Origin: Blastocystis hominis
Taxonomy: Eukaryota; Sar; Bigyra; Opalinata; Blastocystidae
Direction of reading: 5' to 3'
Assembly: GCF_000151665.1 (NCBI RefSeq)
Contig: NW_013171830.1
Coordinates: 179,065 to 243,064, forward strand
DNA length: 64,000 nucleotides
In this document: in pieces, positions 11,473 to 22,970 of the stretch
Numbering within the stretch: the stretch's first letter is position 1
How the letters are laid out: the number at the start of each line of letters is the position of its first letter
Notes under the pieces: generated by a model
Databases searched by the model: none
The model's input: the letters and a program-made list of their open reading frames with translations, nothing else
Told to the model about the DNA's origin: nothing
Translations under genes and position numbers: made by a program

Positions 11473-12767
11473 ATGTTGCGACTCACATTAAAGCGTGTTA
11501 CTGGAGCCTGCGTGAGGTCTTCTATTCTTTCCACTGGCATGCTTCAGAAGAGATGGTTTGCCGCTATTGGAAAGAAGGCAGCGTAACGTAATGAAATTTA
11601 AATTAGCACATAGAGATGGTCCAAACCCCAACGAATTAAAGGAATTAGCGTTGAAGAATGCTATCAAGCAGCTGGAGACGCAATTTGGGAAGGGATCCGT
11701 AATGAAACTGGGTTCAAAATCACATTTGGATGTGCCGGTGATTAGTACTGGCTCTCTAACGGTCGATCACGCGCTCGGGATTGGAGGGTTGCCCCGAGGC
11801 CGAATCGTTGAGATTTATGGTCCAGAGAGCAGTGGAAAAACCACTTTGGCGCTTCACACGGTCGCTGAACTTCAAAAAACGGGAGGAACGTGCACATTTA
11901 TCGATGCAGAGCATGCGCTGGACCCACTCTACGCATCTAAGATCGGAGTTAATATTAATGATCTCTACATCTCCCAACCAGATTCGGGAGAGCAAGCACT
12001 TGAAATAGCGGATTGTCTAGTCCGCAGCGGAGCCATGGACATGATCGTCGTTGACAGTGTCGCTGCATTAGTCCCCAAAGCGGAAGCAGAGGGAAACATG
12101 GGAGATGCTCACATGGCACTTCAAGTAGATTCATTTGTTTTTTAAAGGATAATGGTTTTAGGCGCGACTGATGAGTCAAGCCCTTCGCAAAATCACGGGA
12201 TCGCTTTCTCGTTCGAACTGTCTTTTGATTTTCATCAACCAAATCCGCCAGAAAGTCGGTATTCTCTTTGGAAACCCGGAAGTCACGCCGGGAGGCAACG
12301 CTCTGAAGTTCTACAGCTCCGTCCGTCTCGACATTCGCCGAAAGACGGCGATTAAGGAGGGAGACGAGGTGATTGGCTACGAAACGGTGGTAAAAGTGGT
12401 GAAGAACAAGCTGGCGCCACCCTTCCGAACCGCCTCGTTTGACATGATGTTTGGAACGGGGATTTCGAAGACGGGCGAGATTCTCGATCTGGCGATTGAG
12501 GACGGGATCATTCAGAAGAAGGGCGCGTGGCTGAGCTATCAAGGTGGGGGTAGGAGCGTTGGGTGATGTGTAGGAGAGAATTTCGCGCAAGGACGAGCGA
12601 AGGCGAAGGAGTACTTGATGGCGAATGAAGAGCTGTGTAGGAGTTTGGAGGAGCAGCTGCGCGAGAAATGGAAGGAGCAGGAGAATCAGCAGGGACAAAG
12701 CGGAGGGAGCTCAATGGAAGAAGAGAAAGAGGAACAAGATATTGTAAACGAGCCATTGAATGAATGA
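11473..12767 (+). CDS. recA: RecA recombinase with organelle-targeting leader
   Basis: A bacterial-type RecA, the DNA strand-exchange ATPase. Exon 1 encodes a basic, hydroxylated leader ([17 protein letters not shown]...) typical of mitochondrial targeting. The mature part has Walker [10 protein letters not shown], Walker [11 protein letters not shown], the L2-like [24 protein letters not shown] and RLDIRR. Introns at 11583-11613, 12125-12161 and 12544-12573 restore the RecA frame precisely (for example MALQ joined to [10 protein letters not shown]). The tail is a polar, acidic extension ending in TGA. A TGTTTGTT element lies at 12825, shared with the convergent Ecm29 gene. It probably acts in repair and recombination of the mitochondrion-related organelle genome. 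Introns and leader rule out bacterial contamination. Confidence 0.95.
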
Positions 12768-12820
12768 ATGAATGGAATGGAATGAATGGAATGAATGGAT
12801 AGATAGATAGATAGATAGAT
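12760..12820. repeat. TGAA/GGAAT then GATA microsatellite
   Basis: Short tandem repeats TGAA, GGAATGAAT and (GATA)n run through the last codons and 3' UTR of recA. The final codons (PLNE) and the stop fall inside the repeat, so repeat-length changes could alter the C-terminus. Confidence 0.85.
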
Positions 12821-15800
12821 CAAGTGTTTGTTGAACAAAGAATACAACTAGAGAGTTTCTGTTTCAGCGATGAAATCATAGAGGCAATGCGACAATTCTG
12901 TGAATATCGCTCCAACTCCAGAAGATCATCGCTAAGCTGCTTCTGCGATGTCTCATCGCGTGATGTGCTCATTTCCACCGCTTTTATCAGTATTTGCACG
13001 TAATACACGAATCGATCACAATCTATCCCCTCAAAGCCATACCATTCAATCTACTCATTTCAGGGTTTACATCCACTGCGAAGAACTCGCGCGTCATCGC
13101 AACAATATCTTCCATTGCCAGCATCTATTTCTCACATTCGTTCCACACAAATAACAGAGTGATCATGTAGCTCGACTAAAACCTGCAGCGACGAAGCCAA
13201 ACAATTACTCACATATGCCGCGTTCTTCGCTCGAAGCTCGTTAATCACCCAGAACGACCATTCCTTCACCATTTCATTTCTTCCTTCACTCACATTCGCT
13301 TTGATAAACGCAACTATCGTTTCGACAATGCTGCTCTTTCCAGGAAACACGACTAGGTGAATCAAGTGAAGATAGCTATCGATGGGCTGCGCTAATTCAG
13401 ACAAAATTCGGGACTGGTTGTCTTCATCTTCTTCTTTCAAAAACTGCCGAATACAGAGGAAGACTTTGACCATGAGGTTCGTTGCGTCATTGTGGTCTGT
13501 GAGCATTTCTTTCTACCTTTCAATCACAAAAAGGAAACAAACAATGAAGGAAACAAAAGAATCGAAATGATTTGTGATGTAATAGTGAGGCGTTACAACA
13601 AGATATGGCAGAATTCCGTCCATTACTGCCAATTCTTTCGCGTTCGAAGATCGACCAGTTTGGTGCTGAATGAAGATCCAGGGATAGAGTTGTAACAGCT
13701 GACTCTCTGTGATCTTTAGCACTTCGCTTTTGGTGAGAAGTTCGAGCAAAAGCCAAAGTAAAGGAAGAAGCGAATCGCCTCGAAGCGATCGGGTTTTGAA
13801 TTCCTATGCGTTATGAGTTGTTTGCACTCAAACATCCACTAAAAATTGGACAAGTTCGGTCCAGCATTCCGAGAATTTTTTGGTATCTATATGAAAAACA
13901 AATAATAAACTTTACAAATGCACAGAATCGAAACGGAACTCGAAATAAAGAACAAGTCGTCCTGGTCGTCTGGCTGCTGCAAACACACTTCAAAAATGGT
14001 GTGAAACACGTTCTGAAATGACTTGCGATGAATTGGATTCTATTCGATCAGTACATTTGTGAACACTCGATACCCAGCGCAAAAAATGATCGAGAATTCG
14101 CAGTAGAAACATCGAAACTGCGCCTCGACTCTACGAAAAACAAGTATAACAAAACGAACATTTCGAAGGCTGGTCAAAATACAATTCAAAACAGAGGTGA
14201 AATCGGCCTCTTCGACGCATTCGCAGAAGTGTTCAAAGACATGCATAACCGAGTTCTGACTCAGTTCCATGTATTTCTTCTGCATCAGCGAAGTTTTGGA
14301 AACTCCAATGCGTTCTGAATGGTGCTAAGGGTCAAAGGAAACACGATCATTCGCACAGAAATCATGTTGATTTTGCTGTTGTTGCTGATTTCATGAACTC
14401 GTTCCATCAACACATCGAAAACGATTTGGCAACACGACGAAGGGAGCGAACACGCTTCATCCAGCAGCGAGAAAATTGAACTCATGCAAAACTCGGTAAC
14501 TGCAGCAAAGCTGGAGTTGTGATGCTTGATCAGCGATTCCAATAATGACGCAAGCAGCCAATTTAGAGGACGTTGCTGCTCTCTCGAATCTACTTTTTTG
14601 AGATCGTTTACCACGGAGTGGACGATGCTTTTCATCTACAGTATGAGAATCGAAATGAAAGCAAGCAAGCACAGTTTCCAACACTTCGTGATAAAGATGC
14701 TGTTGCTGCGAGAGAGCCATCGGATCGTTCAGTCGTTCAAACAAGCGAGGGAAGACCCGACTGATGAACTGCTGGAATTCAGGCGTGGATTCCATCGAGA
14801 AACAATTCTGCAGACAGCGACACGCGCAGAGAACCATCACCGGATTGACAGCTTCGATATTTTGCTCGATTAACGGGAAAAGCTGACTTGCATGATCGAC
14901 TAAAAACTTCTAAAGCAATGAAAGGGACGATGTGACAAATACAATTTCGCTATCTCTTCCTCGAATTGCTTTCATTATGCGAGAACAAACAGATCGAATC
15001 GGTGTGTGAGGATGGAAAGAATAAAAGTATAATTGAATCGCCTGCGGACGCATTGAATCGATGTATTCCTTCTCAATAACAAGTCGAGCTGACCGCTGCA
15101 TCATCATCGATTCGGTTTGAATGTGAGAAGAATCAACAAAGAGCGTCGGCGTACGCAATTCTGGTTTGTTCACAGAATTATAGAGCAACTCTTCTTGGAT
15201 AAAGGCATACACCAAAAACGGTCTAAACAATTATTAACGAAGGAACAACGAAATACTCTTTTAACGAACGAGCCAAGTTCAAAACCATCGACAAATCTCC
15301 AATTTGGGAGGCTCGTTCTCCACGAATCTCTTCAATAATCTTCGTAACATCCGTTTCTTCCAAGGTAACTTGCTGTGTAATCGCATCAATTAAAATCTGA
15401 GGCGAATAGCTCGTGAGATCTCTGTGATGAAGAACGAAGTCATAGAGAAGAGTTAATATCTGGCAGCAGCAATTCTTCACAATGATATCTTCGTGCTCAT
15501 AGAACAACAGACTGATCTGCTGAATATCTCCCAAATAGCGTTCAAAAACACAGTGGAATCCGTCGGTCATGAGATACGGTTGTTGTTCCTGTAAGTAAAG
15601 CTTATCTTTCCATGCTAAATCGATGTGTATCTTGGAGGATGGAGGGGGAGCGAACTCCTGGATGTCGAGAAAGAGAAGCGATTTGAGAAGGAGAAAGCCG
15701 ATTCGGTTCTGTTTTCGATTGGGTGAATTCAAAAATCGAGTGAAGATCGAACAAAGGAAAGAATGAAGATCTACAATCAAGAAGTCTGGAAGTGAAAGTA

Positions 15801-18541
15801 CTTTTGAAATAGAAATAATTCACTTCTGCGTAAATGGTACAAATATACGTTTGCTGTTTCCAGTCCTGCACATAGAAATCGATCGAATCCAGTTGCTTCT
15901 GAAACAGCGGATCGATTTTGTCAAAGATATAATCGATTTCCGAATACACTTTCTGAGCCATTTCAGGATACGAAGTGCAATGATAAAGCGATTTAATCAA
16001 AGCAGGCAACACCTCAAGACAAAGCATTTGATTGTATTGGAAGATTTGATCGAGAATGGAGGATGTCAGATCGATGATTGTAGTTGGCATATCCGAGCAA
16101 CAATGAATGTAATGAATCAGCGTAGAAAGAACCAACGCGTTTTCTGGATTGTCGTGATGCGCCGAATCGATTTGGTCCAAAAGTTGTTGAATCACCGAAT
16201 AGGCCACGACTTTCACAGCTACTCATAAAACACGAAAAATGAAGCGCTACATCGTTGTGACCCGAAATTGAGAAGATGAATGTAGTTGCTCTTGCTTTGA
16301 AGAAGATTTCGCTGCGTTTGGTACACTGATCGATTCATCCGCTTCGTTAAAATCGACATGGGATTGAATGAATCCTGGAAATAAATCACCAGCTTTAGAT
16401 ATTGGTCCGGAGCCATGTAATAAAAGGCATAATGCAACACTTCATTATTTGGAATCGGATAATCGTTTTCAATGAATCCACGAATCACAGTAAACAACGG
16501 ACTCAGGGGAGATTTGCTCATACAACCACCCGTTAATTCAGAAACCGACTGTAATTGATGCTGCAACAGCAGAGTGAAGTAGTGATACACGCAGTCCTGA
16601 AAAGAAACAGTTAGAAGCGCGGTGGTGTTCGCATCCCAGGATTCCGAATCAATCAAGATCTGCATTGTTTTCTCTGTTAACCCTTCCCTCAGAAGCAAAA
16701 ACATCAACACGCTCAACATTTGAAGTGTCGCCTCACTCACCGATCCAGCTGCGCTACGCAGATAAATGGAAGAAGCCAGCGCCACGAGATTACCCTGCCC
16801 GTTGATTCCAAGGGAAGCGATCACAGGGAAATCACGAAGCTATGTTGAACAAAGAAGCAACAAACTACTGAATCGGAAGAAGTGACTCCGGTGAATAGAT
16901 AGCCCATGAAGTCGTTCAAATTCACTTCGGAGAGGTCGATCGAATGAATGAACTTCGTCAGATCGTTTTGAATATCGTTCGAAATTGTTCCTGAATTCAT
17001 TACGGCATGTGTGTCGAGAAGATAGAGAAGCAGAGTGAGGCAGATGGGATTGTGGGGCTGGTAGACGCGTGAAAGCCACACGACCATGCTCTGTCGAAAG
17101 AGTTTGAATTCTTTTCGGTTCTGCAGTGTGGATTGGAAGAATTCCTACATCGAACCAAGCAATTAATAAAACGAGAATCGAGTTCTGAACGTCGGAGGAT
17201 TGCGATGTAAACAGCAAACTCGCATTGTTGAGAAACTGGAACAATTCGAGGGCGACCGATTCGCTGTTTCGGCCTTTCCGCGCGTTTTCTCCATTGAGTT
17301 CTTCTTCTCGCAGCATCGCAACGCAGGACTGCACCATAGAAAGTGAAAGTGGAAACCGCGAGGCATTGCGACGAATCATTGAACACAAAACAGAACTCGA
17401 TAATGAAATCAATCGTTGATAATCGTTTCGCGAAGCAGAATCGGAGCTCATCGCCGCATAAAACGATTCAATTCCGTTCCAAAGCGATTTGAATAGCTCA
17501 ATTGGCCATTCCGAAACATCCCACAACGAAACCATCGTGAAAAGCGTCTGTAGAAATGCGTACAAATAATGGAGATCGGGCTTTTGCTTTAGTAGCGCGG
17601 GATACGCGAGAAGCATCCACCGAAACTTGTTAGAGACACTTTTGGGAAGACAGCAGTGAGAGAGAAGCTCATGAGCCTTGGTGAGGACATTGAATGGAAT
17701 CGAAGAAGAAGCCTTGGAAACGAGAGGACACTGCGATGAACAGAAGCGATTGAGAGAAAGAATAAGGCGAGTATAACCATCCAGTCGAGACAGCGGAATG
17801 GATCGCTCTGAGGAGTAGAAAGGGAAGTTGTCCTGGACCCAGGTCTTCCCGATGGATTGGATTTCAGAGCGGGGAGAAGCCAATGCATATAGGAAAATCG
17901 GAGCAGTGATGTCGGCTGGAAGGGAGAGGAGGGAGTTCAGAATCACTGGGAGATTGAACGTACTTTCTTGTAGCAGGAGAATAGGAGGGAGGTGCTGAAC
18001 TAAATAGGATACGAGTTCAGAAAAGTTGGTTGTGATTGGTGCTGGAGTTTGTAACTGAGACAGAGTTCCGATAATATACGGATGCGATACTTCCTACACT
18101 CTATCAGAAAGTCTGCACATACAGTGGATGTAAGTTTGTTCAGGCGAACACATTCTGCTGCCATGGATGCAAACGGAAGGATTTCCTCTTGACGAATCCT
18201 GCTGATTCCAAAATTAAGAATGCTATTCTAAAACCGTCTACGCACTCTTACATCAAGATGAAGCGTTCTTGAATTTTCGATACAGTTTCCTTGTATCGTT
18301 GCATCAGCAGAAGCAGTGGCAAATGTAGTTGCTATATTTCATCTGTACATTCCAAATGTACTTCACTTTGGCGAAATCGTCCCTTAATATATTGGATTAT
18401 CTCTGTTGCATCCCGAATCGTACTCGGACTATCCAAGGAGTCTAACACACGTGGAAAAAACTCACTCAGCTTGGTTTCCAATTGTTCATTTGTGAGGTAT
18501 GACAAAGAATATGAAAAATCCTGCAACTCCTTCAGATTCAT
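12820..18541 (-). CDS. ECM29: Proteasome adaptor Ecm29-like HEAT protein
   Basis: The N-terminal exon (start 18541) reads ...LTNEQLETKLSEFFPRVL..., with DSLDSPSTIRDATEIIQYIK beyond. This matches the conserved start of Ecm29, the HEAT-repeat protein that tethers and checks 26S proteasomes. The following exons, linked by short introns, encode helical repeats throughout, about 1,750 residues in total and near the family size. Later exons such as the one carrying EWYGFEGIDCDRFVYYV join in frame through introns of 20-31 bases. The genomic TGA is at 12820. However, an in-frame T at 12846 stands four bases before TCTTTGTT, so the real stop may be made by polyadenylation, ending the protein at ...KLSS. 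Only the N-terminus is diagnostic; the rest is too diverged for me to align by eye. Confidence 0.75.
12825..12841. terminator. Shared convergent poly(A) element, recA / Ecm29
   Basis: TGTTTGTTGAACAAAGA is an imperfect palindrome. The top strand gives TGTTTGTT for recA (predicted cleavage after 12820). The bottom strand gives TCTTTGTT, a one-mismatch version for Ecm29 (predicted cleavage after 12846). Confidence 0.55.
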
Positions 18542-18689
18542 TGGAGGGTGTTTTTTTAATGAAAATCAAAACGTATCCATGTGATTATTCACATGTAAAT
18601 CTTGCATAGTAAAACAAACTAGATCGCGAATAAATAGACAAAAGAGTAAAGGACTTCCTACGAAGAGTACACGATTTGACAAACAAGAG

Positions 18690-19146
18690 AACACTCTGAA
18701 CACTGCACATACTCAATTTTCTCTGCTACCTCCTCCTCATAAATCTACTCATCATCACTCTCTTTTCATCGATCCCCACCTCGAACTTTCCTCCACATCG
18801 GCAGTAATGCGTGTAACACGCATCGTCTGATCGATAATCAAACTCAGAAAATGGGAATATTTCCTGTGCAACGACATCAACATCAGCTACCCATCATGTC
18901 ACAAAAATAAGAATAGTACCAAAATACTGCTTGTCGTAGTTCGCACGCTTCACTGGATCGCTTAACACATCCCATGCTTTGTTCACCAATTGGAACTTCT
19001 AGTGATGATTTCGAGTCTGGAAAACGTACTTCAGTACTGTAACCTTTGTCAGGATGGCAAGTCAATGCAAGTTTCCGATAAGCCTTTTTTATGGTATCCA
19101 CATTATCTGACCGTTGTACTCCTAGTATAGCATAATAATCATCCAT
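18690..19146 (-). CDS. DPH4: Diphthamide biosynthesis protein 4 (J domain + CSL zinc finger)
   Basis: This is the DPH4/DNAJC24 family, the J-domain electron carrier for diphthamide synthesis on eEF2. The J domain starts at the initiator Met ([15 protein letters not shown]) and has the HPD motif (CHPDKG). After intron 18999-19029 it continues as [20 protein letters not shown]. Two more short introns lead to the CSL-type zinc finger: CRCGG, then VQCSEC. Translation probably ends right after the last zinc cysteine. The next base is an in-frame T (18690), followed by four bases and TGTTTGTC, the polyadenylation-made stop geometry. If that site is not used, the frame continues as [10 protein letters not shown] to a genomic TAG at 18658. 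The start lies 64 bases from the divergent gene at 19211. Confidence 0.88.
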
Positions 19147-19210
19147 TTTTCTGGACAGAGTAAGAATAGTTTAGGGAGAGCATCCATTCATTCTTCTCTT
19201 CGAATACAAA

Positions 19211-20041
19211 ATGCCATCAGTTATTATATCATCATCCGAAGAAAGTGAAAGTGAGGCGTTTTCGTTTGAAAAACAGTCTAATGAAAACATCAGTCAAAAA
19301 ATGGCTGAAAGCGATTCAGAGGACGTATTTATTAGTGAAGACGACGATACGCCTCAAAAAGACAAAAGTTTGGAAATGGGTGTTGGTAACGAAATAGAAC
19401 CAAACAAATCAACAAAAAAAGTTACCGTAAAGCAGGAGGACGAACCAAAGAAGAGAAATGCTTCTGACCTCATTAAGGTGAAGGAAGAGAGTGAAAGCGG
19501 AGCTGCGAAGAGGAGACGTAATAAGCAGTCGAGAGAAATTAGGGATTAGGTATATCTGTAAAGCAAGAACCATCGAGGGCTTCTTCAGCGAATGCCAGCA
19601 GCAAAAAGGGTGGAGATACACAGAAAACCACCAAATCTTCAACAGAGAATGACATTCCTGATGAAAAGTCGGTAACTGAGGACAAAGAAGCGTGTAGAGC
19701 CACACAAGAAAGTGTAGAGAATGCATCGGGCTCGGAGAATGAGTATTCCGAGGAAGGTGAGGACATCACTGAATTTAAGCCTGGCCAATTGCGAGCCACT
19801 CCATCTCCAGTAATGATGGAAGTTTACGCCTCAATTGTAGGGATACGGAGATAGAGTGTTCTACGAATCTCTATTCGAGCAAAATCCGAAGAGCTTCATG
19901 GCTCTCAAATGGTGTGTTGAACACGGAGTGTTTTCAGCGAAGAAAAGTGAAATAATGCTGAAGGTATTAAGGTATGTGTTCCTCTAAAAGTTTTAGGAGC
20001 TGCTGATTCGAAAAGAGGAGATGAAGAAGGGCAAGAAGTGA
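19211..20041 (+). CDS. Acidic nuclear-type protein with conserved KWCVEHG C-terminus
   Basis: I do not recognise a named family. Three short introns (for example c|GTAATAAG...GGATTAG near 19517-19550) join about 250 residues. The first ~180 are low-complexity and rich in Ser, Glu, Asp and Lys, with basic runs such as KRRRNKQ that look nuclear. The C-terminus is ordered and basic: YGDRVFYESLFEQNPKSF, then MALKWCVEHGVFSAKK. That stretch looks like a conserved short domain and is the best handle for a homology search. A genomic TGA ends the gene. It could be a chromatin or RNA-associated factor, but no function can be assigned from sequence alone. Confidence 0.7.
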
Positions 20042-20180
20042 ATGTCACCTTAAACTGTCACAGCTTTTGTTAAAAAAACTAGTGAATATGTCAAATTAGA
20101 GTTTCATTTCTGGGACCCAATCAATTTTCGATGTGTCAATCAACTTCGATTTGTCAATTTTCATAATTTTGTGTTTTCAA

Positions 20181-21380
20181 ATGTCTGAAGTGACTGTTTC
20201 CTCCTCAGAGGGAGATACAATTGATTTGGAGATCAGCCAGGAAGAAGTTAGCAACTGTTATGCACTTTCAATGGATAAAAGGATGGACGAAATTGTAGAG
20301 CTGATTTCGGATATCCACGAGTTGCTTGGATTGAATAGTGACAAGGTGGAACGGATAGAACGCGTGAACTGCTTTCGGAGGAAAGCTATGGAAATGAACA
20401 TTGACCCCAGCCTGGATCCCAGTTTCACGTTACAGGTAGAACAGTATTGCCAGCTGCTACGCCAGAAGAAGCAAACACTGCTAAGCATTTTTGACTGCTG
20501 TGATGATTTTTACATGCAAATGCGAAGGGAATTAGACGCTCTGAATAGTCGTTTTTCTACGGATAGCAAGGCCAGAGCTACTTTTGTGTGTAACTATTCT
20601 AATAAATGCGCATCTAAACCCTTTGTACCCAATGAAACAAACCTCCTGATGAAAAAGCAACGAAGAAACCGCCTACCCAGTGCAGCTCTCGAGATTTTAT
20701 GGAACTTCCTACGTGAACACCGCGACAACCCTTATCCTACTAGTCAGGAGAAGGAATGGCTCGCTCAGCAAACGAATCTCTCTGTTACGCAGATTCGGAA
20801 CTGGTTTACAAATACTCGGAAGCGTAAATTGATACAGAGCCAAGAGAGCGACGAAGAATACCTAACCGATTCCGATTTTTCCGACTCTTTTCACGACAGC
20901 CAGACATCGAGCGATTCTCAGCCCCACAAAAGACGTGGGAGAAAAAAGAGTTCATCCACTCGCTCCCAAGGTCCACTGGAAATGGTCCAGCATCAGTCTA
21001 CTATCACGATGAATGATGGAACACTATCTAAAGTAACGAAGAATCAAGATGGAACCTGGATCCAGTTTCTATCCGCTTTTGATCATAACTCTAATTTAAA
21101 CCATAGCTCTGATGTAGATTCGGAAGGAGCACATCAACAACAACAAGAGTTTTCACTACCAGATTTTGATAATTATACGGAATCGAACTTTAGCTACGAT
21201 TATTCGCGCACAAACCTCAATAACCCAGAACAACATGAGTATATAATAAATAACGAAGTTGCAACTCATGTAAAGAGACAACAACAACAACTGAGTCAAC
21301 AACAACTACAATTAAATCAACAACTGAATCAACAACAACAACAACAAGAGAATAGACAACCTTCTGATTCTCAAATGTAA
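20181..21380 (+). CDS. TALE-class homeodomain transcription factor
   Basis: A single-exon gene of about 400 residues; an in-frame ATG at 20133 would add 16 residues. The homeodomain is of the TALE (three-amino-acid-loop extension) type, around residues 155-215: KKQRRNRLPSAALEILWNF leads into the extended loop REHRDNPYPTSQEKEWLA. Recognition helix 3 is LSVTQIRNWFTNTRKRK, with the WFxNxRxR core. Upstream is a helical region that may mediate dimerisation, as in PBC/KNOX partners. Downstream is an acidic serine-rich segment, a basic patch (KRRGRKKSS) and a glutamine-rich tail encoded by CAA repeats. It should be a sequence-specific DNA-binding regulator in the nucleus. It ends in genomic TAA and TGTTTGTA lies at 21454. 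Confidence 0.93.
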   Translation: MSEVTVSSSEGDTIDLEISQEEVSNCYALSMDKRMDEIVELISDIHELLGLNSDKVERIERVNCFRRKAMEMNIDPSLDPSFTLQVEQYCQLLRQKKQTLLSIFDCCDDFYMQMRRELDALNSRFSTDSKARATFVCNYSNKCASKPFVPNETNLLMKKQRRNRLPSAALEILWNFLREHRDNPYPTSQEKEWLAQQTNLSVTQIRNWFTNTRKRKLIQSQESDEEYLTDSDFSDSFHDSQTSSDSQPHKRRGRKKSSSTRSQGPLEMVQHQSTITMNDGTLSKVTKNQDGTWIQFLSAFDHNSNLNHSSDVDSEGAHQQQQEFSLPDFDNYTESNFSYDYSRTNLNNPEQHEYIINNEVATHVKRQQQQLSQQQLQLNQQLNQQQQQQENRQPSDSQM

Positions 21381-21453
21381 CCTGCTGCTACCATTACTGC
21401 CTCTGCTTCTGCATCCACCTCGATTCTCATGCAAAATTCTGCATATTTCGTAT

Positions 21454-21468
21454 TGTTTGTAACAAACA
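21454..21468. terminator. Palindromic convergent poly(A) element, homeobox / methyltransferase
   Basis: TGTTTGTAACAAACA is a 15-base perfect palindrome apart from its central base. It supplies TGTTTGTA to the plus-strand homeobox gene and TGTTTGTT to the minus-strand methyltransferase gene. Both genes have genomic TAA stops, 74 bases upstream on the plus strand and 17 bases on the minus strand. Confidence 0.7.
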
Positions 21469-21484
21469 AAGCACTAAACTAGGA

Positions 21485-22890
21485 TTACAACTCGTTTCCA
21501 ATCGTCACCCAATTGTCCCGCAGATTATTGCGCCTTCCAAACACTTCCAAATAGTATCCGTTCGGCACTAGCCGCTCTATCATCTCGTAGATGTCGAGCG
21601 GCTTCTGACTCTGCCCCAGTCGCTCCGAATAAATCACATCTGGTTCAAACCCAAAGTTCGTCAGCGGTGGCGGATTTCCCTATACATCGCAACCCTTTCC
21701 AATCCTCACCTTTCTCGCCACCAAACACGTTTCCTTCGAGTGCTGAAGATAAAACCCGTGGCTCTTCGCCAGGCGTCGACTCCGATTGCACTTCACCCAC
21801 GCGATTTCGTCGACGAACGTGTAGCCCCATCCCTCCAGCAGGTCCAACGCCACTCGGTACTTGGCGTTGATGACCCACAGAAAGAGATAGCCATCGGTTT
21901 GGATCAGATCCAGCGGCATCAATCGAATCACATCGTCGCCTAGCTGCTCATATGCGATCGCTACGCCGCGTGTGGGATTGGCCGTAGCCAATTGCCATGG
22001 CGGGTCCATCATAATCACGTCAAACAGCCTCCCTGTGAGCTCGCGCTGCGCTTTGGCGAGCCGCTCCCAGTCGAATGTGCGGATATCCGCACGTAAGGGA
22101 ACGCTGTCAGGAGGGGGATCGTATCGTGAGAGCGTTTGCACGCAGTATCGCATGGCTGAATCGAACAAACATAAAGTAAAGTACGCTCCGTGAGGTCGTC
22201 GGCTCCGTCGCCAGAACGACTCGGATTCACGGGGGAGAGGTCTTTCACGCGGACCAGGCGGTGCAGAAGGTGCTTGCGCTGCAGGTCGTGACGGAGAGAT
22301 TTGAGCTCTGGATAGGAGGAGAGCATCGTCGAGAAATCGCTGGCCTACACGAAAGGGAGCGATGGAATCGCCACTTGTCTCGAACTCGTTTTCTTGCCCT
22401 CGTCGGGGTTGTGGATGGATGGGGACTCGTCCTCGATGAGGAGTTTCTGCTCGATTGAGCTGATCGCCTTCATCAAGTTGCGTTCGTTCATTTCTTCGAT
22501 TGACCCGGAGAACATGTCAGACAGTGCTGCACATCATACCGGAAAGAGGTAGATACAAGAAAATCCCTGACTGCGGTGACTGTCGTACCTATTTCGCCTC
22601 CTATGCACCGATTCGTCTCTTTCAAATATATATTCCTCTTCATCGTCGTCTACATCTGGAAATTAGGAATGCCTCCCGAGCATACCGTTGGGATCCTCAA
22701 AAGTACAAAATTCACAAATCCAGTTCTTCATTGATGCGGCTTTCGCCTCATCAACTCCAACGCTTGAGATTATTCACGTTTCCGACGCTTACCATGAACA
22801 GTGATATAATGTCCCACAATTCGAACATCGGATCAAAGCTCCGTCACTGACTCCGTTACATATACACACTTCGTGTGGTACCGGAACCAT
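21485..22890 (-). CDS. PHD finger fused to MT-A70 (METTL3-like) RNA m6A methyltransferase
   Basis: The C-terminal half is an MT-A70 enzyme using S-adenosylmethionine to methylate adenosine N6. It has the catalytic DPPW (VIMMDPPW), the upstream SYPELKSLRHDLQRKHLLHR block, and the closing FGRRNNLRDNWVTIGNEL. Introns of about 29-31 bases restore frame throughout. The N-terminus, from ATG 22890, is a canonical PHD finger: C-x-C (9, 11), C-x2-C (22, 25), H30, C33, then WICEFC. It is split by the 30-base intron GTAAGC...CTCAAG. A 30-base intron (GTATCTAC...GTGCAG, about 22526-22555) links the PHD exon to the methyltransferase exons in frame. An independent start at 22515 (MFSGSIEEMNERN) is the alternative, giving two genes. 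The CCCH fingers of animal METTL3 are absent, so the PHD may replace them as the targeting module. Confidence 0.85.
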
Positions 22891-22970
22891 AGAAGAGACA
22901 GATGCAATTTTCTCTGGCCGGTTATTTGACAACCAAAAAGGTTTCCCTCAAACAGCAAAAAGCACACAAA

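Noticed and set aside
11473-12767. Bacterial contamination as the source of RecA (and the reductase at 52076)
   Set aside because: RecA is split by three short introns and shares a poly(A) element with its neighbour. The reductase lies between typical spliced genes of the same genome.
22500-22850. 116-codon plus-strand frame upstream of the methyltransferase
   Set aside because: It is antisense to the PHD-finger exons, which show the full Cys/His pattern on the minus strand.
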